A stretch of 64,000 bases of DNA from Sulfurimonas sp. (GTDB lineage Bacteria > Campylobacterota > Campylobacteria > Campylobacterales > Sulfurimonadaceae). The DNA is taken from positions 62,001 to 126,000 of the forward strand of contig NZ_JAQTLH010000001.1 of assembly GCF_028714975.1 (NCBI RefSeq). Direction: 5' to 3'. The notes under the pieces were generated by a model. The model saw only the letters and a program-made list of their open reading frames with translations, was not told the origin of the DNA and searched no databases. A program made the position numbers and the translations under genes. This document shows, one piece after another, positions 24,645 to 32,972 of this stretch (the first letter of the stretch is position 1; every line of letters begins with the position of its first letter).

Positions 24645-25865
24645 ATGTTTGATGAGATACAATTTGATAGAATGAAGAGATTACCGAAGTATGTTTTTGC
24701 TGAGGTAAATGAACTTAAGATGGCAGAACGAAGAGCCGGTGTCGATGTTATTGATTTTTCTATGGGAAATCCCGACGGAGACACTCCTGAACATATTAGA
24801 GAAAAGCTTATAGAGTCTGCACAAAAAACAAGAACGCATGGATATTCCGTTTCAAAAGGTATCCCGAAACTTTTGGTTGCAATTGCCGATTGGTATAAAA
24901 GAAGATACGGCTGTGATTTAGACCCTTCTACCGAGTGCGTTGCTACTATGGGTTCTAAAGAGGGATACGCTCACTTGGCTTATGCTATTACAAATCCGGG
25001 TGATGTTGCTATCGTTCCTGACCCTACTTATCCGATTCACGAGTACTCTTTCATCCTAGCAGGCGGAAATGTTGCAAAATTCGGAATCGAGTTTGATGAA
25101 GATTATAAACTTAACGAAGATAAATTTTTTGAAGATTTAGAGAGAGTTTTTAAAGAGAGTTCGCCAAAACCGAAATATGTTTTAGTCAATTTCCCTCACA
25201 ATCCGACAACTGCAACGGTAACGCAGGATTTTTATGTTCGCTTGGTTGCTATGGCAAAAGAGAAAAGATTTTATGTTATCAGTGATATAGCTTACGGCGA
25301 TATAACTTTTGATGGCTATGTAACACCGTCTATTATGAGCGTACCGGGAGCAAAAGATGTGGCGGTTGAGAGTTTTACGCTCTCTAAAAGCTACAATATG
25401 GCAGGTTGGCGTGTCGGTTTCTTTGTAGGAAACAAAAAACTAATCGGCGCACTTCAAAAAATCAAATCTTGGCTGGATTACGGTATGTTTACTCCTATTC
25501 AAGTTGCGGCTACGGTTGCATTAAACGGAGATCAGCAGTGTGTTCAAGACATCACGGATAAATACAACCATCGTCAAGAGACCCTGCTAGAGGCGTTTGA
25601 CAGAGCTGGTTGGCATATACGAAAAAATCAGGCAAGTATGTTTGTTTGGGCAAAACTGCCTGAGTGTTGTGCACATTTAGGTTCGTTAGAGTTCTCAAAA
25701 AGACTTTTAAAAGAGGCAGGCGTTGCTGTTGCTCCCGGTATCGGTTTTGGCGTATACGGCGATGATTATGTTCGTATAGCGCTTATTGAAAATGATAACC
25801 GTATCCGTCAAGCGGCTAGAAATATCAAAGAGTTTTTAAAACAATTTCAAGACGAAAACAAATAA
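24645..25865 (+). CDS. Class I/II PLP aminotransferase (alanine/LL-diaminopimelate type)
   Basis: A 406-residue fold-type I aminotransferase. The PLP lysine is in FTLSKSYNMAGWRVGFF; the earlier NFPHNPTTATV holds the substrate Asn, and ISDIAYGDITF the PLP-ring Asp. It resembles the AlaC/LL-DAP aminotransferase subgroup common next to hom in Campylobacterota. The true substrate (alanine-pyruvate, aspartate or LL-DAP) is uncertain. Only 1 bp separates it from hom, so they are one operon in aspartate-family metabolism. Confidence 0.88.
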   Translation: MFDEIQFDRMKRLPKYVFAEVNELKMAERRAGVDVIDFSMGNPDGDTPEHIREKLIESAQKTRTHGYSVSKGIPKLLVAIADWYKRRYGCDLDPSTECVATMGSKEGYAHLAYAITNPGDVAIVPDPTYPIHEYSFILAGGNVAKFGIEFDEDYKLNEDKFFEDLERVFKESSPKPKYVLVNFPHNPTTATVTQDFYVRLVAMAKEKRFYVISDIAYGDITFDGYVTPSIMSVPGAKDVAVESFTLSKSYNMAGWRVGFFVGNKKLIGALQKIKSWLDYGMFTPIQVAATVALNGDQQCVQDITDKYNHRQETLLEAFDRAGWHIRKNQASMFVWAKLPECCAHLGSLEFSKRLLKEAGVAVAPGIGFGVYGDDYVRIALIENDNRIRQAARNIKEFLKQFQDENK

Positions 25866-25866
25866 T

Positions 25867-27126
25867 ATGCTAAGAGTCGGAATAATCGGTGTCGGAACTG
25901 TCGGAACAAGTGTCGTAAATATCTTAAAAGACAATGCTGCCGTTATTTCTGCAAGGGCAGGTGTTGATATAGTAGTTAAAAGCGGAGTTGTAAAAAATCT
26001 AAACAAAGATAGAGGTTTAGATATCAAACTCACTGACAATGTAGATGATGTCTTAAATGATAGTGAAATTGACATCGTTGTCGAGCTTATGGGCGGCGTT
26101 GAAGAGGCGTTTGAAGTTGTTAAGCGCGCACTTAAGAGCGGTAAAGCGGTTGTAACTGCAAATAAAGCGCTTTTAGCGTATCATCGTTATGAACTTCAAG
26201 AGATTGCAAAAGATATCGCTTTTGAGTATGAAGCTAGTGTTGCCGGCGGTATTCCTATTATTAATGCCCTTCGCGACGGCTTGTCGGCTAATCATATTGA
26301 GTCAATCATGGGAATCTTAAACGGTACATGTAATTATATGATGACAAAGATGACAAACGACGGTGTTGCTTACGATGTCGTTTTAAAAGAGGCTCAAGAG
26401 TTGGGTTATGCGGAAGCTGACCCTACCTTTGATGTCGGCGGATATGATGCGGCACATAAACTTCTTATACTTGCGAGTATCGCTTATGGGATAGATGCAA
26501 AACCTGAAGATATCTTGATAGAGGGGATACAAAATATCTCTCAAGATGATATCTCTTTTGCAAAAGAGTTCGGTTATGTTATAAAACTTCTAGGAATCGC
26601 AAAAAAAGATAAAAATGAAGTTGAGCTTAGAGTTCATGCCTGTTTAATCAAAAAAGAGAAGATGATAGCAAAAATCGACGGCGTTATGAACGGTATTAGC
26701 GTAGTCGGCGATAAAGTCGGCGAGACGCTCTATTATGGAGCGGGTGCCGGCGGAGATGCAACGGCAAGCGCGGTTGTCGCAAACATAATAGATATAGCAA
26801 GAAGCGGAAAAAGTAAACCGATGCTCGGTTTTGACAGACCGATGGAAGCTGGGCTTGTTTTAAAGCCGATACAAAATATAGAGTCAAAATATTATCTTCG
26901 TATAAATGTTTCTGATAAAATAGGTGTTTTGGCTAAAATTACTAAAATATTTGAAGATAATTCAATTTCTATAGAAGCAATTTTGCAAAGACAATCATCA
27001 AAAGATAGCGCAAATCTGCTTATCTCCACTCACATGGCGGTTGAGAGAGATATACAAGCGCTTATCTCTTCGCTTGAGAAGTTAGAGTTTGTAAACTCTA
27101 AGCCGGTAATGATTAGGATAGTGTAA
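25867..27126 (+). CDS. hom: Homoserine dehydrogenase
   Basis: It reduces aspartate semialdehyde to homoserine, the branch to threonine and methionine. It has the NAD(P) fold IGVGTVGTSVV at the start, AVVTANKALLA, the catalytic-domain ILNGTCNYMMT and EAQELGYAEADPTFDV, and GAGAGGDATASAVV. A C-terminal ACT domain (about 340-415, INVSDKIGVLAKITKIF) points to threonine feedback. 419 residues, normal length. Confidence 0.97.
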   Translation: MLRVGIIGVGTVGTSVVNILKDNAAVISARAGVDIVVKSGVVKNLNKDRGLDIKLTDNVDDVLNDSEIDIVVELMGGVEEAFEVVKRALKSGKAVVTANKALLAYHRYELQEIAKDIAFEYEASVAGGIPIINALRDGLSANHIESIMGILNGTCNYMMTKMTNDGVAYDVVLKEAQELGYAEADPTFDVGGYDAAHKLLILASIAYGIDAKPEDILIEGIQNISQDDISFAKEFGYVIKLLGIAKKDKNEVELRVHACLIKKEKMIAKIDGVMNGISVVGDKVGETLYYGAGAGGDATASAVVANIIDIARSGKSKPMLGFDRPMEAGLVLKPIQNIESKYYLRINVSDKIGVLAKITKIFEDNSISIEAILQRQSSKDSANLLISTHMAVERDIQALISSLEKLEFVNSKPVMIRIV

Positions 27127-27132
27127 AAAACA

Positions 27133-27852
27133 TTGAGAATATTAATCACCGGTGCAAGCAGCGGAATAGGGCGAGAGCTTGCGAAGCTCTACGCTACAAA
27201 AGATAACGAGCTTATATTGTTAGCCCGTAGAGAAGATAGACTTCAAGAATTACAATCGCAGCTTTTAAATGCCAAAAGCGTTGAAATAGTCGTAGCCGAT
27301 GTCGGTGAGTTTGATGAACTGCAAGAAAAAATCAGAGATATCGGTATTGTCGACACGGTTATACTAAATGCAGGCATATCGCTCGGTCACTCTTTGGAAA
27401 TCACCCCTTTTTATGATTTTAAAAAACTCTACGATATAAATCTACTCTCAAATCATGCGATATTAGAAGTTTTATTGCCGCAATTTAAAGCCAAAGGGAG
27501 CGGAAAAATTGTTTTTATCTCATCTTTGGCTTCACTGATAAGTATGCCGACTTCGGTTGCGTACAGTTCGTCAAAAAGAGCGATGAACGCCTATGCGGAA
27601 GGTATTAGATATAAGTATAAAAACAGCGGAATAAAAGTTATAAATATTTTGCCAGGATTTATAAAGAGTGAAATGACTGATAAAAATAGTTTTAAAATGC
27701 CGTTTTTGCTTGATACCGATGCAGGTGCCAAGAGGATTTATGATGCAATTGCCAAAGAGAAAAGGTTTTATCCGTTTCCTTTTAGATTTTATTTAATCAT
27801 CAAGCTTTTAAATTTGCTTCCGCAATTTTTAAGAGATAAGATTGTAGAATGA
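27133..27852 (+). CDS. Short-chain dehydrogenase/reductase
   Basis: A 239-residue classical SDR starting at TTG. Cofactor loop TGASSGIGREL (residues 6-16), LNAGISL, catalytic Ser in VFISSLASL and the YSSSKRAM catalytic Tyr/Lys pair are all present. The C-terminal helices (FPFRFYLIIKLLNLLP) resemble YbbO/DltE-type SDRs. Substrate unknown. It follows hom by 6 bp and may be carried on the same transcript. Confidence 0.9.
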   Translation: MRILITGASSGIGRELAKLYATKDNELILLARREDRLQELQSQLLNAKSVEIVVADVGEFDELQEKIRDIGIVDTVILNAGISLGHSLEITPFYDFKKLYDINLLSNHAILEVLLPQFKAKGSGKIVFISSLASLISMPTSVAYSSSKRAMNAYAEGIRYKYKNSGIKVINILPGFIKSEMTDKNSFKMPFLLDTDAGAKRIYDAIAKEKRFYPFPFRFYLIIKLLNLLPQFLRDKIVE

Positions 27853-27917
27853 CTGATTTTAAACGCTTTTAGGAACTCGTCCCGACAAGCTACGCAAGAG
27901 GCTATGGCACTGAAGCT

Positions 27918-27934
27918 TGACGCATAAAGCGTCA
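27918..27934. repeat. Short hairpin between SDR and formate-dehydrogenase-like gene
   Basis: TGACGC/GCGTCA with loop ATAAA, in the 93-bp gap. No T-run follows, so it is at best a weak terminator; it may instead mark the leader of the next gene. Confidence 0.4.
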
Positions 27935-27945
27935 GAAATTGATAA

Positions 27946-30021
27946 ATGGCAGGTTTTATGGAAAATACAGAGACGATAGATAGCGTTTGTACTTATTGCG
28001 GTGTCGGCTGCGACATTGCCGCACATGTTAAAGATAACAAGATTGTAAAGATTTTTGCACATCCCGACGGAGTCGTTTCACAAGGAAAACTTTGTGTAAA
28101 AGGGAAGTACGGATTTGATTTTGTCGACTCAAAAGAGCGGCTCCGCATCCCAAGAATCAAAAAAAGCTTTTTAGAGAAAAATCCTGCTATAAAAGAGACG
28201 ATTTTTTCATCTTTGACCCAGTTTGACGATGTCTGGTATGAGTGCAGCCTTGAGGGGGCAACTACGGCGGCAGCAATGAAGCTAAAGGAAGTTCAGGCAA
28301 AACATGGACGAAAAAGCGTAGCTTCTATCGGCGGGGCGAGAACTTCATGCGAGAGCGCTTACATTTTTCAAAAATTTACACGCCATACCCTTAACTCCCC
28401 GCATGTAGACAATTGTGCCAGAGTCTGCCACTCTCCAAGTTTAAAAGGAATGAGAACTACTATCGGTGAGGGAGCTGCTACAAATCCGTACAACGACATC
28501 TATAACTGCGAATTTATGATAGTTATGGGCTCAAATACAATCGAAGCACATCCAATCATAGCAAACCGCATAGTCGAGATGGCGGTAAAACATGACAATA
28601 TGGCCGTTTTTGATGTCAGAGAGATAAAACTTCATAAGTTTGCAAAGTATAAAGCAATCGTTCCGTATGAGGCGAATCTATTGGTTTTAAATATGTTGGC
28701 GTATGTCATCATAACAGAAGAGCTTTACAGTGAGAGTTTTATAGCCGAGAGAACAAAAGGTTTTGCAGAATTTAGAGAAAAAATCTTAAACGACCCATTT
28801 GCAAATCCGAAATATTTTGAGCAAATTGAGGGTTATGAACAACTAAGCAAGATGATTCCAAAAGTAGCTCGTGAGTATGCGCTTAAAAAGTCTATGATTT
28901 TTTGGGGTCTTGGGATTACCGAACATATAGACGGTTCGTATGCCGTTATGGCGATAACTCATTTAGCTCTTATGACGGGGAATATCGGAAAAGCCGGTGC
29001 AGGGCTTATGCCTCTAAGAGGACAAAACAATGTTCAAGGTGCGTGTGATATGGGAATGTTGCCGTACTATGACCCTGATTATCAAGTGCCAAAAGAGATT
29101 GGACTCATGACTCCGCAACTCGTCGATGAGATGTTAGAGGGCAGAGTAAAAGCAGTTTTAAATATCGGCGAAGATTTAATGCATATCCATGCAAATATTA
29201 ACAAGATAGAAAAAGCTTTAGAGAGTTTAGAATTTATAATGGTGCAAGAACTTTTTATGACGGAGATAGCACAAAAAGCAGATATTGTAATAGGCGTAAA
29301 ATCGGCTTATGAAAAAACAGGCGTTTATGTAAATGCGATGAGAAGACTGCACCTCTCGCAGCCGCTAGTGCAATCGGACTTACCGGATGATTGGGAAGTT
29401 ATCCAGATGTTAGATAATAAAATGGGCGGAAGTTACGCTTATAAAAACTCAAATGAAGTTTGGGATGAGGTTCGTGAAGTTGCATACCGCCGCTTTAGCG
29501 GAGCGTCTTATGTTAGGCTGGAGCGACATAGAAAAAGAGGGCTTCAATGGCCTGTTCATACCGAAGATACGCCGATACTTCATCAGCTTGATTTTAGAAC
29601 GGATGACGGTTTGGGCGAGTTTCATTACCATCAGTACAAACTTCGCGGTATGGTAAAAGAGATAGTTGAGAAGAATTTTAGCGGTTATTATCTTACGACG
29701 GGCAGAACTATCGCTATGTACAACAACTCTGCCCAAACAAAGCAAACACCGAGTTTGATGGATAAATATAGCGAAGATTTGCTTTTGGTAAACGAAAATG
29801 ATGCGAATGACTTTAGAAGTGAGAGAGTGATTTTAAAAACAAAAAACGGTCAAACAACACCGCTTAAAGTTAAGTTTACGGATAAGGTGGAACCAAAAAC
29901 TCTCTTTGTAACATTTCATCATGCCGACTCCAAAATCAATGCGCTCTTTGGAGATGAGAGTGACGAGCTGATTTTAACGGCTGCTTTTAAATCCGTAAAA
30001 GTGGAAGTGGTAAACTTATAA
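27946..30021 (+). CDS. Molybdopterin oxidoreductase, formate dehydrogenase-like (cysteine form)
   Basis: A 691-residue bis-MGD enzyme. An N-terminal 4Fe-4S site uses C15, C18, C22 and C50 (VCTYCGVGC, KLCVKGK). The Mo ligand is C161, followed by H162 (ARVCHSP). This Cys-His (Sec-His in E. coli FdhF) pair is the formate dehydrogenase mark and separates it from assimilatory nitrate reductases. MPLRGQNNVQGACDMG binds the cofactor. No partner subunit or FdhD lies next to it. Start may be the ATG at 27958, which has GGCAGG before it. It overlaps nothing and abuts yraN. Confidence 0.88.
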   Translation: MAGFMENTETIDSVCTYCGVGCDIAAHVKDNKIVKIFAHPDGVVSQGKLCVKGKYGFDFVDSKERLRIPRIKKSFLEKNPAIKETIFSSLTQFDDVWYECSLEGATTAAAMKLKEVQAKHGRKSVASIGGARTSCESAYIFQKFTRHTLNSPHVDNCARVCHSPSLKGMRTTIGEGAATNPYNDIYNCEFMIVMGSNTIEAHPIIANRIVEMAVKHDNMAVFDVREIKLHKFAKYKAIVPYEANLLVLNMLAYVIITEELYSESFIAERTKGFAEFREKILNDPFANPKYFEQIEGYEQLSKMIPKVAREYALKKSMIFWGLGITEHIDGSYAVMAITHLALMTGNIGKAGAGLMPLRGQNNVQGACDMGMLPYYDPDYQVPKEIGLMTPQLVDEMLEGRVKAVLNIGEDLMHIHANINKIEKALESLEFIMVQELFMTEIAQKADIVIGVKSAYEKTGVYVNAMRRLHLSQPLVQSDLPDDWEVIQMLDNKMGGSYAYKNSNEVWDEVREVAYRRFSGASYVRLERHRKRGLQWPVHTEDTPILHQLDFRTDDGLGEFHYHQYKLRGMVKEIVEKNFSGYYLTTGRTIAMYNNSAQTKQTPSLMDKYSEDLLLVNENDANDFRSERVILKTKNGQTTPLKVKFTDKVEPKTLFVTFHHADSKINALFGDESDELILTAAFKSVKVEVVNL

Positions 30022-30351
30022 ATGAGCAGAGCCAAGGGAAACTATGCAGAAGATAAGGCTTGCGAGTTTCTCTTAAATAACGGTTTTATGATAGTTGATA
30101 GAAACTTCTATTCTCGTTTTGGGGAGATAGATATCATTGCTATAAAAGATAAAGTTTTGCATTTTGTTGAGGTAAAGAGTGCGATTGACTATGAACTTGC
30201 CGTTCAAAATATCACAAAATCTAAGTTATCAAAATTTATAAAAACAAGTTATGTATATCTTAAAAAAAACAGTTTAAATGTAGACTATATGTATGATGCA
30301 GTAATAGTTACACCGCAAAAGATTTGGCACTTGGAGAATATAACTATTTAA
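30022..30351 (+). CDS. yraN: YraN / UPF0102 family endonuclease-like protein
   Basis: A 109-residue protein with the restriction-endonuclease-like core of UPF0102: GNYAEDKACEFLLNNGF, RNFYSRFGEIDIIAI and LHFVEVKSA, giving the E-D-EVK catalytic set. Role uncertain in the family (DNA processing or Holliday-junction handling is proposed). It starts at the base after the preceding stop and converges on the thioredoxin-like gene with a 4-bp overlap. Confidence 0.92.
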   Translation: MSRAKGNYAEDKACEFLLNNGFMIVDRNFYSRFGEIDIIAIKDKVLHFVEVKSAIDYELAVQNITKSKLSKFIKTSYVYLKKNSLNVDYMYDAVIVTPQKIWHLENITI

Positions 30352-30752
30352 TCCCCTTTTTTTAAACTTACCTCTTCAAGCAGGCTTAAAAATCCGTCCG
30401 GTTCGCGGCTTCCTCTGTCTTCGTATATAACAGTACCGTCACTTTTTAAAAAGTAGTGTCTCGGCACTCCTTGAGTCGTAAATTTACTTGGGATTTTATG
30501 TCTATCTCTTGACATATAAAGTAATATATATTCCTGCTTTAGTCTGTTTATAACATCTTTTTTTGATAGGGTTAAATCTTTAAATCTATCGCACCATCTG
30601 CATGTGTCTGCACCGATAAAGAGGTAAACCATTTTTTTCTCTTTTTCGGCTTGCTTTAGTGCTGCATCATAATCGTTTATCCAGCCCAATTCACTGCCAT
30701 AAAGGGTAGAGGAGAGCAGAAATATATAGATTAAAAATTTTATTTTATGCAT
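30348..30752 (-). CDS. Secreted thioredoxin-fold protein (CRWC)
   Basis: A 134-residue protein with an N-terminal signal (FLIYIFLLSSTLYG) and a thioredoxin-like core. The active-site pair is in FIGADTCRWCDRFKDL, and the cis-proline in TQGVPRHYFL. It resembles periplasmic DUF255/SoxW-like thioredoxins and probably reduces or isomerises disulfides of envelope proteins. Its start overlaps the upstream small gene by 8 bp. Confidence 0.85.
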   Translation of the reverse strand: MHKIKFLIYIFLLSSTLYGSELGWINDYDAALKQAEKEKKMVYLFIGADTCRWCDRFKDLTLSKKDVINRLKQEYILLYMSRDRHKIPSKFTTQGVPRHYFLKSDGTVIYEDRGSREPDGFLSLLEEVSLKKGD

Positions 30753-30957
30753 AAATATCTAAACTGCCCTCTACTTTAGGAGTCACCCCTTTTGTTTGTG
30801 AATCCTCAAAAGCTGAAGCTTTATTAGCTGCTTTGCTAGTCGATTCAATGATTTGCGGCATATCGCCTCCTTTGTCTTGGCTTGTAGTAGTGTCCGGTTT
30901 TCCTATCTGAACCTGATTTGAATAAGGTGATTGAAATATATAGCGAGTTACTTCCAT
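30745..30957 (-). CDS. Small conserved hypothetical protein
   Basis: A 70-residue polar protein (MEVTRYIFQSPYSNQVQIGKP at the start) with no hydrophobic segment and no cysteine. A strong ribosome site GGAGGATGTT precedes the ATG, which supports a real gene. It is disordered in look, rich in S, T, K and Q. I do not recognise it. It is first in a two-gene minus-strand unit with the thioredoxin-like protein. Confidence 0.65.
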   Translation of the reverse strand: MEVTRYIFQSPYSNQVQIGKPDTTTSQDKGGDMPQIIESTSKAANKASAFEDSQTKGVTPKVEGSLDIYA

Positions 30958-30983
30958 AACATCCTCCTTCTTATTTTTTACAC

Positions 30984-30989
30984 TATAAT
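30984..30989 (+). promoter_or_regulatory. Divergent promoter region of the aldehyde dehydrogenase
   Basis: TATAAT at 30984-30989 in the 75-bp gap between the divergent small gene (start 30957) and aldehyde dehydrogenase (start 31033). The minus strand reads TATAGT over the same bases, so both directions may use it. Confidence 0.4.
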
Positions 30990-31032
30990 AACATAAAAAT
31001 AAAATAGAAAAAATAAAAGTTTGGGGATTTTT

Positions 31033-32448
31033 ATGGTAGCAAATCTATATTTTGGCTCACTTGAAGTAACAAAAGATAAGTATCAAGAGAGAGTAAGTCC
31101 ATACAGCGGTGAAGTAGTTTCAAAAGTAGCAGTTTGTGACGCAGATGATGCAAAAAAAGCTCTAAGTATTGCAAAAGAGGCTTCAAAAGAGGCTAAAAAA
31201 ACAACTATTGCGCAGAGATGCAGCTGGCTTTTAGATGTTGCTCAAAAACTAAGAGAGTCTAAGGAAGAGATGGCAAAAACCATAACAGATGAAGTAGGCA
31301 AACCCATAACATTCGCAAGAGTTGAGGTTGACAGATGTATTGAGACGCTCACTATTGCTGCCGAGACGATGCGTACTATGCACGGTGAGACTATAAATAC
31401 CGATGCTATGAGTAGCGGAAAAAAAACTATCTCCTATTTCGTAAGAGAGCCTGCAGGCGTTGTTGTGGCGATTACCCCATTTAACTTTCCGCTTAACTTA
31501 ATAGCCCACAAATTGGCTCCGGCTCTCGTAGCCGCAAATGCAGTAGTGCTTAAACCGACTCCTGAAGCTCCGCTAACCGCTTATAAATTTGCAAAACTCT
31601 TTATCGAGAGTAAATATGCCGTAAAAGATGCTCTAAGTATTGTTTACGGAGATGCAGAGGTTGGAAGTGCGTTAGTGACAAGCGATATACCGCGAGTAGT
31701 AAGTTTTACGGGAAGTGTAACTGTAGGTAACATTATTGCAAAGAGTGCGGGAATAAAAAAAGTCTCTCTTGAGCTTGGCGGAAATGCAGCGACATATATA
31801 GATGAGAGTGCGGATTTAGATTTGGCAGCTGCTAGATGTACAATCGGCGCTTTTATAAACTCAGGTCAGGTTTGTATCTCGCTTCAACGAATCTATGTAA
31901 ATGCAAAAATTTATGATGAGTTTGCTTCAAAAATGGCGCAAGAGAGCAAAAAGCTTATTGTCGGTTCCCCATATAACGATGAAACTTTTATGGGACCGCT
32001 CATTAATGATGAAGCGTGCCAAAGAGCGATGAAATGGGTAGAGAGTGCCATAAGTGAGGGAGCTACTCCGATGTTGGCTCCTCAAGCAGAGGGAAAAATC
32101 TTTTATCCGTGTATAATGACGGATGTCCGCGATGATATGGCGATTGTGTGTGAAGAGGTTTTTGCTCCGATAGTCTCTTTAGTTAAAGTGGAAAGTTTTG
32201 ATGAGGCAATCTTAAAGATGAATAACTCACCTTACGGTTTGCAATTCTCCATTTTTACAAATGATTTAAAGCTTACGCAAAGAGCAATATATGAACTTGA
32301 TGCGGGCGGAGTGGTTATAAATGATATGCCTACCTTGCGTTTTGATATTCAGCCTTATGGCGGCGTGAAACTAAGCGGAATAGGCAGAGAGGGACCTCGT
32401 TTTGCTATTGAAGAGATGAGCGAGATTAAGAGCGTTGTAATTTGCTAA
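31033..32448 (+). CDS. NAD(P)-dependent aldehyde dehydrogenase
   Basis: An ALDH-superfamily enzyme. I start at ATG 31033 (MVANLYFGSLEVT, 471 residues, GGGGA site); an in-frame TTG at 31021 would add four residues. The catalytic Cys is in SGQVCISLQR, the general-base Glu in SLELGGNA and the cofactor part in TPFNFPLNL and FTGSVTVG. The SLQR context is like GapN/lactaldehyde-type dehydrogenases rather than betaine-type. The substrate cannot be decided. Confidence 0.9.
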   Translation: MVANLYFGSLEVTKDKYQERVSPYSGEVVSKVAVCDADDAKKALSIAKEASKEAKKTTIAQRCSWLLDVAQKLRESKEEMAKTITDEVGKPITFARVEVDRCIETLTIAAETMRTMHGETINTDAMSSGKKTISYFVREPAGVVVAITPFNFPLNLIAHKLAPALVAANAVVLKPTPEAPLTAYKFAKLFIESKYAVKDALSIVYGDAEVGSALVTSDIPRVVSFTGSVTVGNIIAKSAGIKKVSLELGGNAATYIDESADLDLAAARCTIGAFINSGQVCISLQRIYVNAKIYDEFASKMAQESKKLIVGSPYNDETFMGPLINDEACQRAMKWVESAISEGATPMLAPQAEGKIFYPCIMTDVRDDMAIVCEEVFAPIVSLVKVESFDEAILKMNNSPYGLQFSIFTNDLKLTQRAIYELDAGGVVINDMPTLRFDIQPYGGVKLSGIGREGPRFAIEEMSEIKSVVIC

Positions 32449-32472
32449 AATTATTTTAAAGAGGTATGTCTT

Positions 32473-32880
32473 ATGAATTCACAAACATGGTACTCACATT
32501 TTACAAAACGGATTGCACGCTTAAGTGGTAGATCAATGACTTTTGTTATGGCAATTGTTTTGATTGTTTTTTGGCTTTTAAGCGGTCCTTTTTTTGATTA
32601 TAGTAACACTTGGCAGCTTGTTATCAATACGACAACAACTATCATAACTTTTATTATGGTTTTTGTTATTCAAAATACTCAAAATAGAGATACCGAAGCA
32701 ATACAAGTTAAGCTTGATGAACTTATACGAGCAACACAAGGAGCGCATAATGCTCTTTTGGATTTGGAAGAACTTGAGGATGAACAGATTGATTTCTTTA
32801 GAGCTCACTATGAAAATTTAGCAACAGAGGCTCGTCAAAAACTTGGCGATAAAGCCTCTGATATTTTTAATGATGATTAA
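32473..32880 (+). CDS. Low-affinity iron permease family membrane protein
   Basis: A 135-residue protein with two membrane helices (about 23-40 and 49-66). VINTTTTIITFIMVFVIQ and NTQNRDTEAIQVKLDELI are the family signature of PF04120 (bacterial proteins related to yeast Fet4). The C-terminal part is a charged helix (DLEELEDEQIDFFRA). Whether bacterial members move iron is not established. Ribosome site GAGGTATG. Confidence 0.85.
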   Translation: MNSQTWYSHFTKRIARLSGRSMTFVMAIVLIVFWLLSGPFFDYSNTWQLVINTTTTIITFIMVFVIQNTQNRDTEAIQVKLDELIRATQGAHNALLDLEELEDEQIDFFRAHYENLATEARQKLGDKASDIFNDD

Positions 32881-32929
32881 AATTAATATATAAAAACGGT
32901 TTGCAATTTGCTTTAATTTAACAGCTTTA

Positions 32930-32954
32930 GTGCGATTTTTAGATATAATCGCAC
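32930..32954 (+). promoter_or_regulatory. alaS promoter with overlapping palindrome
   Basis: -10 TATAAT (32944-32949) lies inside a 7-bp inverted repeat, GTGCGAT/ATCGCAC (32930-32936 and 32948-32954). The start of alaS is 24 bp further. The overlap of a -10 with a palindrome could be an operator, or could be chance. Confidence 0.45.
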
Positions 32955-32972
32955 AATTTTATAATAAGAGAT

